Assembly: GCA_023954015.1 (NCBI GenBank) | Contig: JAMLIS010000002.1 | Coordinates: 1 to 64,000, forward strand | DNA: 64,000 bases | Source of the DNA: Burkholderiaceae bacterium | Lineage (GTDB): Bacteria > Pseudomonadota > Gammaproteobacteria > Burkholderiales > Burkholderiaceae_E | Reading direction: 5' to 3' | Shown here: positions 54,127 through 62,555 of the stretch, in pieces | Layout: each line of letters begins with the position of its first letter | How positions within the stretch are numbered: position 1 is the first letter of the stretch | The notes under the pieces: generated by a model | Databases searched by the model: none | The model's input: only the letters and a program-made list of their open reading frames with translations | What the model was told of the DNA's origin: nothing | Made by a program: the position numbers and the translations under genes

Positions 54127-54920
54127 CAGTGGTGCTCCCATGCGGGCTTGCGTTTGCCGAGAAAAGCGGCCAACCCCTCGTTGGCGTCGCGCGTCTGCAT
54201 CAGTTTCTCGAGGTAGAGCGCCTCGACCTCGGCCAGGCGCATGCGCACCTGGCGGATCATCGGCGCGCGCGCCGCGGCGAGCGCGAGCGCGAGGCTCGAG
54301 GCGCTCTTGTCGGCCAGGTGCGCGTCGTAATACGCGAGCGCGGCGGCGACCGGATCGTCGGCCACCTGCAGCGCCAGGCCGATCGCCTTCGCCTCGTCGG
54401 CGCCGACCGAGCGGCCGCTCAGCAGCAGGTCTTCGGCCGCCGGGCGGTTCACGCGATACGGCAGCAGCACGGAGGCGGCCGGCGCGAACACGCCGAGTTT
54501 CGTTTCGGGCTGGCCGAATTGCGCATCGCGTGCAGCGAAGATCGGGCCGCCCGCCATCGCCACCTCGAGGCCGCCGCCCAGGCACTGGCCGCGGACCGCG
54601 ACGAGGATCGGCGCCGGATACTCGACCATCGCGACGACGAGCGCGTGCAGCGTCGAGAGCATCTGCGCGCAGCGCTCGCGCAGGTGTTCCTCGACGCTCG
54701 CGCCGAAGCTGAAATGCGGTCCGTCGGCATCGAGCAGCACGCCGCGCAGGCCGCGGCGGCTGCGGTTCGCGGAAAGCGCCGCCGACAGCGCGCCGAGCAT
54801 CTGCGCATCGACGATGTTCGCCTTCGGGCGTGCCAGCGTCAGGCGCACCAGCGCGCCGTCGCGCTCGAGCGCGACACGCAGCGGCGAGTCTTCCGACGAA
54901 TGGGCCGTGGCCTGGCTCAT
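54126..54920 (-). CDS. dch: Cyclohexa-1,5-dienecarbonyl-CoA hydratase
   Basis: 264 residues of the crotonase fold. Oxyanion-hole region HFSFGASVEEHL and the glycine-rich segment VRGQCLGGGLEVAMAGG. It adds water to cyclohexa-1,5-diene-1-carbonyl-CoA, the product of benzoyl-CoA reductase, giving 6-hydroxycyclohex-1-ene-1-carbonyl-CoA. Between oah and bcrC in a tightly packed operon. Assignment rests on the family plus this order, which matches the Thauera pathway rather than the R. palustris BadK branch. Confidence 0.92.
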   Translation of the reverse strand: MSQATAHSSEDSPLRVALERDGALVRLTLARPKANIVDAQMLGALSAALSANRSRRGLRGVLLDADGPHFSFGASVEEHLRERCAQMLSTLHALVVAMVEYPAPILVAVRGQCLGGGLEVAMAGGPIFAARDAQFGQPETKLGVFAPAASVLLPYRVNRPAAEDLLLSGRSVGADEAKAIGLALQVADDPVAAALAYYDAHLADKSASSLALALAAARAPMIRQVRMRLAEVEALYLEKLMQTRDANEGLAAFLGKRKPAWEHH

Positions 54921-54924
54921 CGCT

Positions 54925-56049
54925 TCAGCCCTTGTTCTTCGCCTTCGGCTGGATCGAGTCGTGCAGCGGACCGACCCAGCTCTCGCCGGCAGCCAGCTTC
55001 TGGCGCAGCAGGATGAAGTCGACCTCGCGGTCTTCCTTCGTGCCCTCGTTGAACGCAGTGAACCCGGCGCGCGCCTCGGTCATCATGTTCAGCGCGAGCC
55101 ACGCACGCGAGTTCTCCTTGTTCTTGTTCCAGATCTCCAGCTTGGGCTTGCGCAGCTCCTCGATCGTCTTCGTCGTGCAGTCGGGGAAGGTAAGCAGCAT
55201 CTTCGCGCACAGCTCCTCGACCTTCTCGTCGAGCAGCGAAAGATCGACCGTGCCACGCGCCATCAGCGCCTTGGCCTCCTTCGCCGCCGCGCCGGTCTTC
55301 GACTCGCCGTAGGCGTTGCGTCCGTACTCGTCGAACAGCTTCTGCGTCTCGACGAGCGGGTTGGCGACGAAGCGACCGTCCACCTTCAGCGCGGGAACGA
55401 CGTCGGTGAGGATGCCCATCTGGTAGGCCTTGTGCGCCGAGAACGGCTCGCACAGCACGCAGGCGGCCATCGCGCGCTCGGCGCCGACCATCACGGGCAG
55501 GAAGTCGGTTGCGCCGCCGATCGGCGCCGAACCGTGCTTGGGACCGGCCTGGCCGAAGCGCGCGAGATCCTGCGCGACGGAGAAGTCGCAGGCCATGCCG
55601 ATTTCCTGGCCGCCGCCTATGCGCATGCCGTTCACGCGGCAGATCACCGGCTTGTCGCAGGCGAGGATCGCCGAGACCATGTCGTTGAACAGGCGCATGT
55701 ACTGCCGGTATTCCTGCGGGTGCCCCGCGTAGTACTCGGCGTATTCCTTCGTGTTGCCGCCGGTGCAGAACGCCTTGTCGCCGGCCCCGGTGAAGATCAC
55801 GCAGTTGACGTCGCGCGCGTTCGAGGCGGCACGGAACGCGAGGATGACGCCCTTGACCATGTCCGTCGTGTACGAGTTGTACTGCGAAGGGTTGTCGAGC
55901 GTGATCCAGGCGTTGTACAGCCCCGGAACGGTCTTGCCGTCGGGCGTCTTCGCGGCGCGCTTCTCGTAGCGCACGCCCGGCTTGCTGATGTCGTCGACCA
56001 GATCGTGATTCTTGAACTCGCGCATGTCGGTCTCGGCGAAAGCGTTCAT
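54925..56049 (-). CDS. oah: 6-oxocyclohex-1-ene-1-carbonyl-CoA hydrolase (ring opening)
   Basis: 374 residues, near the 377 of the Thauera enzyme. Crotonase core: VNCVIFTGAGDKAFCTGGNT, VICRVNGMRIGGGQEIGMAC and FGQAGPKHGSAPIGGATDFL. It hydrates and hydrolytically opens the ring to 3-hydroxypimelyl-CoA. ATG 56049 follows AGGAG. A long family-specific C-terminal region (about 250-374) separates it from ordinary enoyl-CoA hydratases. Confidence 0.95.
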   Translation of the reverse strand: MNAFAETDMREFKNHDLVDDISKPGVRYEKRAAKTPDGKTVPGLYNAWITLDNPSQYNSYTTDMVKGVILAFRAASNARDVNCVIFTGAGDKAFCTGGNTKEYAEYYAGHPQEYRQYMRLFNDMVSAILACDKPVICRVNGMRIGGGQEIGMACDFSVAQDLARFGQAGPKHGSAPIGGATDFLPVMVGAERAMAACVLCEPFSAHKAYQMGILTDVVPALKVDGRFVANPLVETQKLFDEYGRNAYGESKTGAAAKEAKALMARGTVDLSLLDEKVEELCAKMLLTFPDCTTKTIEELRKPKLEIWNKNKENSRAWLALNMMTEARAGFTAFNEGTKEDREVDFILLRQKLAAGESWVGPLHDSIQPKAKNKG

Positions 56050-56068
56050 CGTCGGGATACTCCTGGGT

Positions 56069-57139
56069 TCAGGCGGCGGGCACGAGCACCGCGCGCTTGC
56101 GGATCTCGCGATGATGAACCGCGTCGAACACGCGGTTGATGTTGTCGAGCGGATGCGTTTCGACGAAGGGCTTGATGGCGACCTTTCCGTCGAGAACGAG
56201 GTCGAGCGCGCCGGCGTACAGCTCGGGGGGGCAGCCCCAGTTGCCGATCGCGCGCGCATCGAAGGCCATCAGGTTCGACAGGCGGACTTCGACCTTGTCC
56301 ATCGTGAAGCCGACCACCGACAGCGTCGCGCCGTGCACCAGCAGGCCCCACGCGGTGAGCTGCCCGGGCGCCGTGCCGGAACACTCGAAAATGAACCATT
56401 CGGTGGCGGGCAGGCCGTTGTTCTTCGCGAAATCGACGATCGCCGCCTTGATCGCCTTGCCGTCGAGCCTGCGGCTGTTCAGCGTGAGCGACGCGCCGCC
56501 GGCGGCGATCGCCTCGAGCTTGGCGTCGTCGACGTCGATCGCGACGACTTTGGCGCCGAAGGCGGCGGCGATCTGCACGCAATAGCCGCCGACGCCTCCC
56601 GCGCCGACGACCACCGCGAGGCTGCCCGGCTTCACGCCGGCGCGGCGCACCGCCTGGAACGGCGTGGTGAGCGCGTCGGCGACGATCGACACTTCGGCCA
56701 GCGTGAGCCCGGCCTTTTCGAGGCGAAGCTCGTCGACCACGCACAGCCCGCGGGCGGGAACGACGATGTGCGAACCGAAGCCGCCCTGGATGTCGTTGCC
56801 CGGCATCTTCTGCCTGCGGCAGATCGTGCCCAGCCCGCGCCTGCAGAGATCGCACTCGCCGCACGGCAGCACGGCGGGGATGATCACCGCCTTGCCGAGC
56901 CAGCTCTCGGCGCCCTTGCCCGCCTCGATCACGCGCCCGCTGATTTCGTGCCCGAGCGCCAACGGCAACGCGTGGTTGGTGCGCACGCCGTCGTAGAAGT
57001 AGCCGAGGTCGGTGTGGCAGACGCCGCAACCGGCGATCGCGACCACCACTTCGCCGTCGCCCGCGTGCGCGACGAAGCTCTCGCTCTCGAGGGGCGTGTT
57101 CGGAGCGGTCATGATCCAGCGGCGCGCTTCGATGCTCAT
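56069..57139 (-). CDS. had: 6-hydroxycyclohex-1-ene-1-carbonyl-CoA dehydrogenase
   Basis: 356 residues, zinc-dependent alcohol dehydrogenase family. Catalytic zinc ligand Cys41 in CGVCHTDLG with His64 in ALGHE; structural zinc ligands Cys93, Cys96, Cys99 and Cys107. NAD loop [17 protein letters not shown]. It oxidises the alcohol made by Dch. First gene of the catabolic operon, with AAGGA about 11 bases before ATG and a 283-base divergent regulatory region toward korA. Confidence 0.94.
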   Translation of the reverse strand: MSIEARRWIMTAPNTPLESESFVAHAGDGEVVVAIAGCGVCHTDLGYFYDGVRTNHALPLALGHEISGRVIEAGKGAESWLGKAVIIPAVLPCGECDLCRRGLGTICRRQKMPGNDIQGGFGSHIVVPARGLCVVDELRLEKAGLTLAEVSIVADALTTPFQAVRRAGVKPGSLAVVVGAGGVGGYCVQIAAAFGAKVVAIDVDDAKLEAIAAGGASLTLNSRRLDGKAIKAAIVDFAKNNGLPATEWFIFECSGTAPGQLTAWGLLVHGATLSVVGFTMDKVEVRLSNLMAFDARAIGNWGCPPELYAGALDLVLDGKVAIKPFVETHPLDNINRVFDAVHHREIRKRAVLVPAA

Positions 57140-57207
57140 CGGAATGGGGTCCTTCGGTGTGCGGGAGAGCCGTTCGTCCGTTGCCCGGCGAGTACGCCGA
57201 GATCGAA

Positions 57208-57237
57208 TTGACGGAAGCTTTCGCCGTTGTGTATGCT
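57208..57237 (+). promoter_or_regulatory. Candidate sigma-70 promoter toward korA
   Basis: TTGACG (57208-57213), 18 bases, TATGCT (57232-57237). Initiation near 57244 would begin inside the palindrome at 57241-57264, so a bound repressor would block it. A second, FNR-type start is proposed downstream near 57358. Confidence 0.45.
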
Positions 57238-57240
57238 GGT

Positions 57241-57264
57241 AATTCGGTATTGCGGTACCGAATT
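57241..57264. promoter_or_regulatory. 24-base palindromic operator between had and korA
   Basis: Arms AATTCGGTA (57241-57249) and TACCGAATT (57256-57264) are perfect inverted repeats around a 6-base spacer TTGCGG. It is the best dyad in the divergent region. It covers the predicted plus-strand start (about 57244) and the start implied by a minus-strand TATAAG (57273-57268) toward had. It may bind the Rrf2 protein encoded at 34877 or a BadR/BzdR-type regulator encoded elsewhere; the binding protein is not known. Confidence 0.65.
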
Positions 57265-57309
57265 GCGCTTATATGCCGATCATCGTGGAACAAAGCGCTT
57301 CGGCAAGCC

Positions 57310-57323
57310 TTGATACAAATCAA
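57310..57323. promoter_or_regulatory. Perfect FNR/ANR box between had and korA
   Basis: TTGATACAAATCAA is an exact TTGAT-N4-ATCAA. Rightward, CAAAGT (57346-57351) sits at the exact class II -10 position, giving a start near 57358 and a 65-base leader to korA. Leftward, the minus-strand hexamer CACGAT (57287-57282) sits at the same distance, giving a start near 57275. Both hexamers keep the key A and final T. One dimer could therefore serve both operons. Confidence 0.75.
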
Positions 57324-57422
57324 CGGCCATCCGGAGTGGCCGTCGCAAAGTGCGAACCGTTCCCGCGCTCGCACGAATGCAGCGCGACGAAGGATCCTCG
57401 AAACGCAACAGGCATCACTGGC

Positions 57423-59156
57423 ATGAACGACACACCGCGCGGCGCGCGCCGCAGCATTTCGATCGCGATGGCCGGCAGCGGAGGCAGCGGCGTGATGACC
57501 GCCGGAACGCTCCTGCTCGACGCCGCCGCCAAGGCGGGTCTGTACGGGTTGATGGTGCGCACGAGCGGCCCGCAGATCCGCGGCGGCGAAGCCGCGGCGC
57601 TCATCCGGCTCGCGTCCACGCCCACCGATTCGCTCGACGACGGCTTCGATCTGCTGCTGGCCATCGACTGGCAGAACATCCACCGCTTCGCCGACGAGAT
57701 ACCGATGCGCGCGGGTGCGATGGTCGTCGGCGATGCCGACGAAGGCGAGGCGCCCGAGGTGTTCCTGCGCAACGGCACGCGCGCGGAATCGGTGCCGCTG
57801 AAGAAGATGTCGAAGGCCATCGCCGGAAGCTGGACGAACATGGTCGCGCTCGGCGTTGCCGGCGCGATCACGTCGATCCCGCTCGAAGCGCTCGAGGCCG
57901 CGCTGAGCGGCAGCTGGAAGCGCGGCCCCGCGGCGCTCGATGCGAACCTGCAGGCGCTGCGCGCAGGCTTCGAGAAGGGCACGCAGATCGGCGCGTTGCC
58001 CGCGCTCGAGGTGCCGCCCGCCGGCGGCAGGCGCTGGATGCTCAGCGGCAACGAAGCTGCCGGCTTCGGCGCACTGCGCGGCGGCGTGCGCTTCGTCGCC
58101 GCCTACCCGATCACGCCCGCCACCGAGATGCTCGAGTGGATGGCCCCCGCGCTGGCGAAGGTCGGCGGCACGCTGTTGCAGGCCGAAGACGAGCTCGCGT
58201 CGATCAACATGATCATCGGCTCGTCCTACGGCGGCGTTCCGTCGCTTACGGCCACCTCCGGGCCGGGCCTGTCGCTGATGACCGAGGCGATCGGCCTGGC
58301 CATCACCGCGGAAGTCCCGGTGGTCGTCGTCGACGTCATGCGCGGCGGTCCGTCCACCGGCATTCCTGCCAAGAGCGAGCAGAGCGACCTGTCCTACGCG
58401 GTCAACGGCCTTCACGGCGACGCCCCGCGCGTCGTCGTCGCGCCCACGTCGATCGCCGATTGCCTGGCCACCACCCAGTGGGCCGTGCATCTCGCGGAGA
58501 AGCTGCAGACCGCGGCGATCGTCCTGTCCGATCAGTTCATGGGCCAGTCGCGCGCGATCATCGACGAGCCGGCGAACACGGGCGTGGTTGCCGAACGGCT
58601 CGTCGTCGAGGCGAATGCGCCCGACTTCAAGCGCTACCGCAACACCGAATCGGGCATCTCCCCGATGTCGATCCCCGGCACGCCGGGCGTCGTCTACACG
58701 GCCGACGGCCTCGAGCACACGGAAGCCGGCATCCCGAGCAGCCAGAGCGCCGACCACAAGCTGCAACTCGACAAGCGCGAGCGCAAGCTGCTGAAGCACG
58801 ACTACGGCTCGGCGTGGGCCGACATCGAAGGCGACGGCGAACTGGCGATCGTCACCTTCGGTTCGGTCACCGGCGTCGTGCGCGAAGCGCTCGTGCGGGC
58901 CGCCGAGCGCGGCGTGCGAGCGAAGCTGATCGCGCTGCGCCTGCTCGCTCCGGCGCTGCCCGAACGGCTGGAACAGGCGCTCGAGGGCGTCTCACGCGTG
59001 CTCGTCGTCGAGCAGAACCACTCGGCGCAACTGCTGCGATACCTGCGTTCCGTCTACGATCTGCCGGGCAAGCCGTCGAGCTTCCATCGTCCGGGGCCGC
59101 TGCCGCTGCGACCGGCCGAACTCGCCGATGCCATCGTCGAATGGAGAAACCAATGA
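57423..59156 (+). CDS. korA: 2-oxoglutarate:ferredoxin oxidoreductase, fused gamma-alpha subunit
   Basis: 577 residues. The N-terminal gamma domain (about 12-200: IAMAGSGGSGVMTAGTLLL, TSGPQIRGGEAAALIR) is fused to the alpha pyrimidine-binding domain, with RFVAAYPITPATEMLEWM and VMRGGPSTGIPAKSEQSDL. The enzyme oxidises 2-oxoglutarate to succinyl-CoA and reduces ferredoxin, regenerating the electron donor of benzoyl-CoA reductase from the citric acid cycle. ATG 57423 was chosen because the fold begins about 13 residues later; the frame remains open upstream through the regulatory region. Overlaps korB (ATGA). Confidence 0.9.
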   Translation: MNDTPRGARRSISIAMAGSGGSGVMTAGTLLLDAAAKAGLYGLMVRTSGPQIRGGEAAALIRLASTPTDSLDDGFDLLLAIDWQNIHRFADEIPMRAGAMVVGDADEGEAPEVFLRNGTRAESVPLKKMSKAIAGSWTNMVALGVAGAITSIPLEALEAALSGSWKRGPAALDANLQALRAGFEKGTQIGALPALEVPPAGGRRWMLSGNEAAGFGALRGGVRFVAAYPITPATEMLEWMAPALAKVGGTLLQAEDELASINMIIGSSYGGVPSLTATSGPGLSLMTEAIGLAITAEVPVVVVDVMRGGPSTGIPAKSEQSDLSYAVNGLHGDAPRVVVAPTSIADCLATTQWAVHLAEKLQTAAIVLSDQFMGQSRAIIDEPANTGVVAERLVVEANAPDFKRYRNTESGISPMSIPGTPGVVYTADGLEHTEAGIPSSQSADHKLQLDKRERKLLKHDYGSAWADIEGDGELAIVTFGSVTGVVREALVRAAERGVRAKLIALRLLAPALPERLEQALEGVSRVLVVEQNHSAQLLRYLRSVYDLPGKPSSFHRPGPLPLRPAELADAIVEWRNQ

Positions 59157-60004
59157 ACGACGTTGCCGCCCCCGTCGAATCGGGCAAGAAGCCGCTCACG
59201 GCGGCCAGCTTCAAATCCGCCTACAAACCCGTCTGGTGCCCGGGCTGCGGCGACTACTCGGTGCTCGGCGCGGTGACCAAGGCCTTGGCGATGGTCGGCG
59301 CGCCGCCCGAGCAGGTGGCGGTCGTCTCCGGCATCGGCTGCTCGTCGCGCATTCCCGCGTACACCTCGTGCTATGGCTTTCACGGCGTGCACGGACGCGC
59401 GCTCGCGGCCGCCACCGGGCTGAAGGTCGCACGTCCCGATCTCACGGTGCTCGCCGCCGGCGGCGACGGCGACGGTTTCTCGATCGGCGGCAACCACTTC
59501 ATGCACGCCTGCCGGCGCAACGTCGACCTCACGTACATCGTGATGGAGAACCAGGTCTACGGAATGACCAAGGGCCAGCCGTCGCCGACCACCGAGCCCG
59601 ACTGGGATTCGAAGCTGCAACCTGGCGGCACCGGCATGCGCACCTTCCATCCGCTGGTCATCGCACTGGCTTCCGGCGCGAACTTCGTTGCGCGTGCGTT
59701 CTCGGGCGACCCGAACGGAAGCGCGGAGATCATCGCCGAGGCGATCCGCCACCCCGGCTTCTCGTTCATCGAGATCCTCAGCCCGTGCGTGACTTTCCGT
59801 CCCGAACAACGCGAGTGGAAGCAGATCGCGCGGCCATCGCCGGTAGGCCCCACCGACGACGCCGCACGCGCCGCACGGCGGCTCATGACCGACGACGGCT
59901 TCAACATCGGCGTGCTGTACGCCGGCAACCGCAAGCCGCATCCGCTGGGCGGCAAGCCGGCGGCGAAGACGGTGGAGGATCTCAGCGCGGAGTTCGCCCT
60001 ATGA
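59153..60004 (+). CDS. korB: 2-oxoglutarate:ferredoxin oxidoreductase, beta subunit
   Basis: 283 residues. Cluster ligands Cys29 and Cys32 (WCPGCGDYS), Cys63 (GIGCSSR), with a fourth candidate in ILSPCVTF. Thiamine diphosphate motif GDGDGFSIGGNHF (from residue 104) ending at Asn133 in MENQVYGMT. No separate ferredoxin-type subunit is encoded, so electrons leave by the single [4Fe-4S] to the fdx product. ATG overlaps the korA stop, and its own stop overlaps the next gene (ATGA). Confidence 0.93.
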   Translation: MNDVAAPVESGKKPLTAASFKSAYKPVWCPGCGDYSVLGAVTKALAMVGAPPEQVAVVSGIGCSSRIPAYTSCYGFHGVHGRALAAATGLKVARPDLTVLAAGGDGDGFSIGGNHFMHACRRNVDLTYIVMENQVYGMTKGQPSPTTEPDWDSKLQPGGTGMRTFHPLVIALASGANFVARAFSGDPNGSAEIIAEAIRHPGFSFIEILSPCVTFRPEQREWKQIARPSPVGPTDDAARAARRLMTDDGFNIGVLYAGNRKPHPLGGKPAAKTVEDLSAEFAL

Positions 60005-60522
60005 ATCCCGATCGCGTTCCGGGAACGCTTCACGACTTCATGCGCCAGGCGCTGCAGATGGAACTCGACGCCGCGTCGCGGTACACCGAGTTCGCCGATG
60101 CCATGGAGATGCACAACAACCGCGAGGTTGCCGTGCTCTTTCGCAAGATGGCGGCGATCGAAGGCAAGCACGCAGAGCAGATCATGTCGGAGATGGGCTG
60201 GAGCGAGATGCCCGGTCCGATCACCGCGCGGCCGGCGTGGGAAGGCTTCGAGGCGCCGGAAACCGCGCCCATCGACGAAGTGCACTACCTGATGCAGCCG
60301 TTTCATGCGCTCACGCTCGCGCTCGAGAGCGAGGAGCGCGCCGAACGTTTCTTCGCACAGATCGCCGAGGCGGCCACCACCGAGCCGGTACGCAAGGCCG
60401 CGCTCGGCCTCCAGGAGGAAGAGCGCGAGCACGTCGAACTGATCCGCGCGTGGCTCGCGAGGACGCCGAAACCCGATCGGAACTGGGCCGACGACCCCGA
60501 TCCGCCGCGCTACACCGATTGA
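60001..60522 (+). CDS. Ferritin-like diiron (rubrerythrin/erythrin-type) protein
   Basis: 173 residues forming a four-helix bundle. Metal-ligand candidates: Glu in MELDAASRYTEFAD, ExxH in IEGKHAEQI, Glu in LESEERAERFF, and ExxH in EEEREHVELIRAWL. The C-terminal rubredoxin domain of rubrerythrin is absent. Coupled to korB by ATGA, so it is made with the oxygen-sensitive oxidoreductase; peroxide or iron protection is the likely job. Confidence 0.8.
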   Translation: MNPDRVPGTLHDFMRQALQMELDAASRYTEFADAMEMHNNREVAVLFRKMAAIEGKHAEQIMSEMGWSEMPGPITARPAWEGFEAPETAPIDEVHYLMQPFHALTLALESEERAERFFAQIAEAATTEPVRKAALGLQEEEREHVELIRAWLARTPKPDRNWADDPDPPRYTD

Positions 60523-60569
60523 GCGCGGAAATGAACCGCACGCGCGCGAACCCTTAGGAGATCGACACG

Positions 60570-60965
60570 ATGAGAACCCTGCTTCCCGAGGGCTGGGCCG
60601 CCCCGATCGGATACGCCAACGGCATCGAGGTCGATGCCGGGCGCATCGTGTTCGTCGCCGGGCAGGTCGGCTGGAACGCGCAGCAGGTCTTCGAGTCCGA
60701 AGACATCGCGCCGCAGTTCGACCAGGCCTTGCGCAACATCGTCGCCGTGCTCGCGCAGGCGGGGGCCGAACCGCACCATGTCTGCCGGATGACCGCCTAC
60801 TGCTGCGACAAGCCCGCGTACATGGCCGCGCGCCGCGAACTCGGCAGGATCTGGCGCCAGCACATGGGCACGCACTACCCGGCGATGAGCATGATCTTCG
60901 TCTCCGACCTGCTCGACAACCCGGGCAAGATCGAACTCGAAGCCACGGCGGTCGTGCCGCGCTGA
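60570..60965 (+). CDS. RidA/YjgF/YER057c family protein
   Basis: 131 residues. Core: RIVFVAGQVGWNAQQVFESE, the trimer-interface LRNIVAVLAQAGAEPHHVCR and ARRELGRIWRQHMGTHYPAMS. The usual catalytic Arg of archetypal RidA (in RxxV near the C-terminus) is not evident, so imine deaminase activity is uncertain. TTAGGAG precedes ATG 60570. Forty-seven bases after the ferritin-like gene; RidA-like proteins also occur in aromatic catabolic operons. Confidence 0.85.
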   Translation: MRTLLPEGWAAPIGYANGIEVDAGRIVFVAGQVGWNAQQVFESEDIAPQFDQALRNIVAVLAQAGAEPHHVCRMTAYCCDKPAYMAARRELGRIWRQHMGTHYPAMSMIFVSDLLDNPGKIELEATAVVPR

Positions 60966-60983
60966 ACGCGACGCGCCGGCGGC

Positions 60984-60989
60984 TACAAT
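60984..60989 (+). promoter_or_regulatory. -10 element of a leaderless folA transcript
   Basis: TACAAT lies only 6 bases before ATG 60996, so transcription would start at, or within a base or two of, the initiation codon. The flanking CGGCGG and CCGCCG also form a small dyad. No Shine-Dalgarno sequence precedes folA, consistent with leaderless translation. Confidence 0.5.
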
Positions 60990-60995
60990 CCGCCG

Positions 60996-61601
60996 ATGTC
61001 GTCGCCCTCTTCCGAATCGTCTGACGCCCCTCTTCCGTCCGGTCGCGGGCGCGCAGCGCGCCCGCGCGTCACGCTCGTCGTCGCGCGCGCGCGCAATGGC
61101 GTCATCGGTGCCGACGGCGGCTTGCCCTGGCATCTTCCCGAAGACCTGAAGCACTTCCGCATGCTGACGACGGGTCACTCGATCGTCATGGGGCGACGCA
61201 CCTGGGAGTCGATCGGCCGCGCGCTGCCGGGCCGGCGATCGATCGTCGTCAGCCGCGACGCGCAACGCCGTTTCGTCGGCGCCGAACACGCTTCGTCGCT
61301 CGACGAGGCGATCGAAATTGCCGCACGGGCGGACGACGACCCGTCGATCGCCACCGACGAGGTTTTCGTCATCGGCGGCGCGCAACTCTTCGCCGCAGCA
61401 CTGCCGCTCGCCGAGCGCGCGGTCGTCAGCGAAATCGATCGCGACTACGAAGGCGACACGCTCTTCGATGCGCTCGATCCCGGGACCTGGAGCGTCGTCG
61501 AGCGGCGCGAGCATTGCGCGGCCGACGGAACGCCGTTCTCGATCGTCGACTATCGCCGCTTGCCGCAGACGCCGGTTTCGCCGCGGACGACCGGCGCTTG
61601 A
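60996..61601 (+). CDS. folA: Dihydrofolate reductase
   Basis: 201 residues, longer than the usual 160-165 because of an Ser/Arg-rich N-terminal extension of about 24 residues. Core starts VTLVVARARNGVIGADGGLPW; the proton-donor Asp50 lies in WHLPEDLKHFR; NADPH-binding VMGRRTWESIGRALPGR and VIGGAQLFAAAL. It regenerates tetrahydrofolate after ThyA, encoded at 34023. No downstream ATG or GTG would restore a normal length, and the leaderless -10 supports ATG 60996. Its stop overlaps the EamA gene (TTGA). Confidence 0.94.
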   Translation: MSSPSSESSDAPLPSGRGRAARPRVTLVVARARNGVIGADGGLPWHLPEDLKHFRMLTTGHSIVMGRRTWESIGRALPGRRSIVVSRDAQRRFVGAEHASSLDEAIEIAARADDDPSIATDEVFVIGGAQLFAAALPLAERAVVSEIDRDYEGDTLFDALDPGTWSVVERREHCAADGTPFSIVDYRRLPQTPVSPRTTGA

Positions 61602-62509
61602 CGGCCCCGCACCGCGAGCGGCCGCTGCGCGCGCTCGCCTACCTGACCGCCGCGCAGATCTGCTTCGTGCTGCTCGATGCCACCGGCAAGCGACTGGCCG
61701 GCGAGATCGGCATTCCGCTCGTCTCGCTGGCCCGACACGCCGGGCACGCGCTGCTGATGTTCGTCTTTCTCGCTCCCACGCTCGGCAAGGCGCTGTGGAG
61801 AACGTCGCGTCCGGGCACGCAACTGCTGCGCGGCATTTCGCTCGCCGGATTCACGCTGTTCTTCTTCACCGCGCTCGGCCGACTGCCGCAGGCCGATGCC
61901 ACCGCGATCAACTTCATCGCGCCTTTCGCCGTGATGCTGCTGGCCGGGCCGCTGCTCGGCGAGCGTGTCGGATGGCCACGTTGGGCGGGCGCCGCCCTCG
62001 GCTTCGCGGGCATGCTGCTCGTCGTTCGCCCCGGCGCGAACCTCGACCCGGTCGGGGTCGTCTTCGTGCTGCTGACGGTGCTGTGCAACGTCGCATTCCA
62101 GTTGCTCACGCGCGCCCTGGCGATCCGCGAGAACTCTCTCGCGACGATCTTCCTCAGTTCGCTCGTGGGCATCGCGATGTCCGCGGCCGTGCTCCCGCTG
62201 CAGGACAGCTGGGGCGGCTGGCCCGATTCGCTCGATGCGACGCAGCTCGCGCTGCTCGCCTCGCTCGGCCTGACCGGCGTGGTGAGCCAGTGGTTCTGGA
62301 TCCGCGCCTACTACTGGTCGAGTGCGTCGTTCATCGCGCCGCTCGTGTTCCTGCAGATCTTCTGGGCGACGCTGGCCGGCTGGGCGTTCTTCGGCCAATT
62401 GCCGGGCGCCTGGAGCTTCGCCGGCATGGCAGTGATCGGAGCGAGCGGCGCTGCCGCGATGCTGCTCGACCGGCGGGTGCGACGCGCCGCGGCGGCTGCG
62501 AGCGGATGA
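61598..62509 (+). CDS. EamA/DMT family transporter
   Basis: 303 residues from a TTG at 61598 that overlaps the folA stop. Ten hydrophobic helices in two EamA repeats; markers are LPQADATAINFIAPFAVMLL and APLVFLQIFWATLAGWAFFG. A drug/metabolite exporter of unknown substrate. Co-transcription with folA is likely. The TTG is inferred because no ATG/GTG precedes the first helix appropriately. Confidence 0.8.
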   Translation: MTAPHRERPLRALAYLTAAQICFVLLDATGKRLAGEIGIPLVSLARHAGHALLMFVFLAPTLGKALWRTSRPGTQLLRGISLAGFTLFFFTALGRLPQADATAINFIAPFAVMLLAGPLLGERVGWPRWAGAALGFAGMLLVVRPGANLDPVGVVFVLLTVLCNVAFQLLTRALAIRENSLATIFLSSLVGIAMSAAVLPLQDSWGGWPDSLDATQLALLASLGLTGVVSQWFWIRAYYWSSASFIAPLVFLQIFWATLAGWAFFGQLPGAWSFAGMAVIGASGAAAMLLDRRVRRAAAAASG

Positions 62510-62510
62510 G

Positions 62511-62539
62511 CCTGCCCGTCGTTCGACGGCTTCGGCAGG
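62511..62539 (+). terminator. Candidate terminator hairpin after the EamA gene
   Basis: Outer arms CCTGCC (62511-62516) and GGCAGG (62534-62539) enclose inner arms CCGTC and GACGG. The following sequence ends in CTTTT, a weak T-run. It lies in the 46-base gap between convergent genes. Confidence 0.4.
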
Positions 62540-62555
62540 ACCTTCCGCTTTTCGT

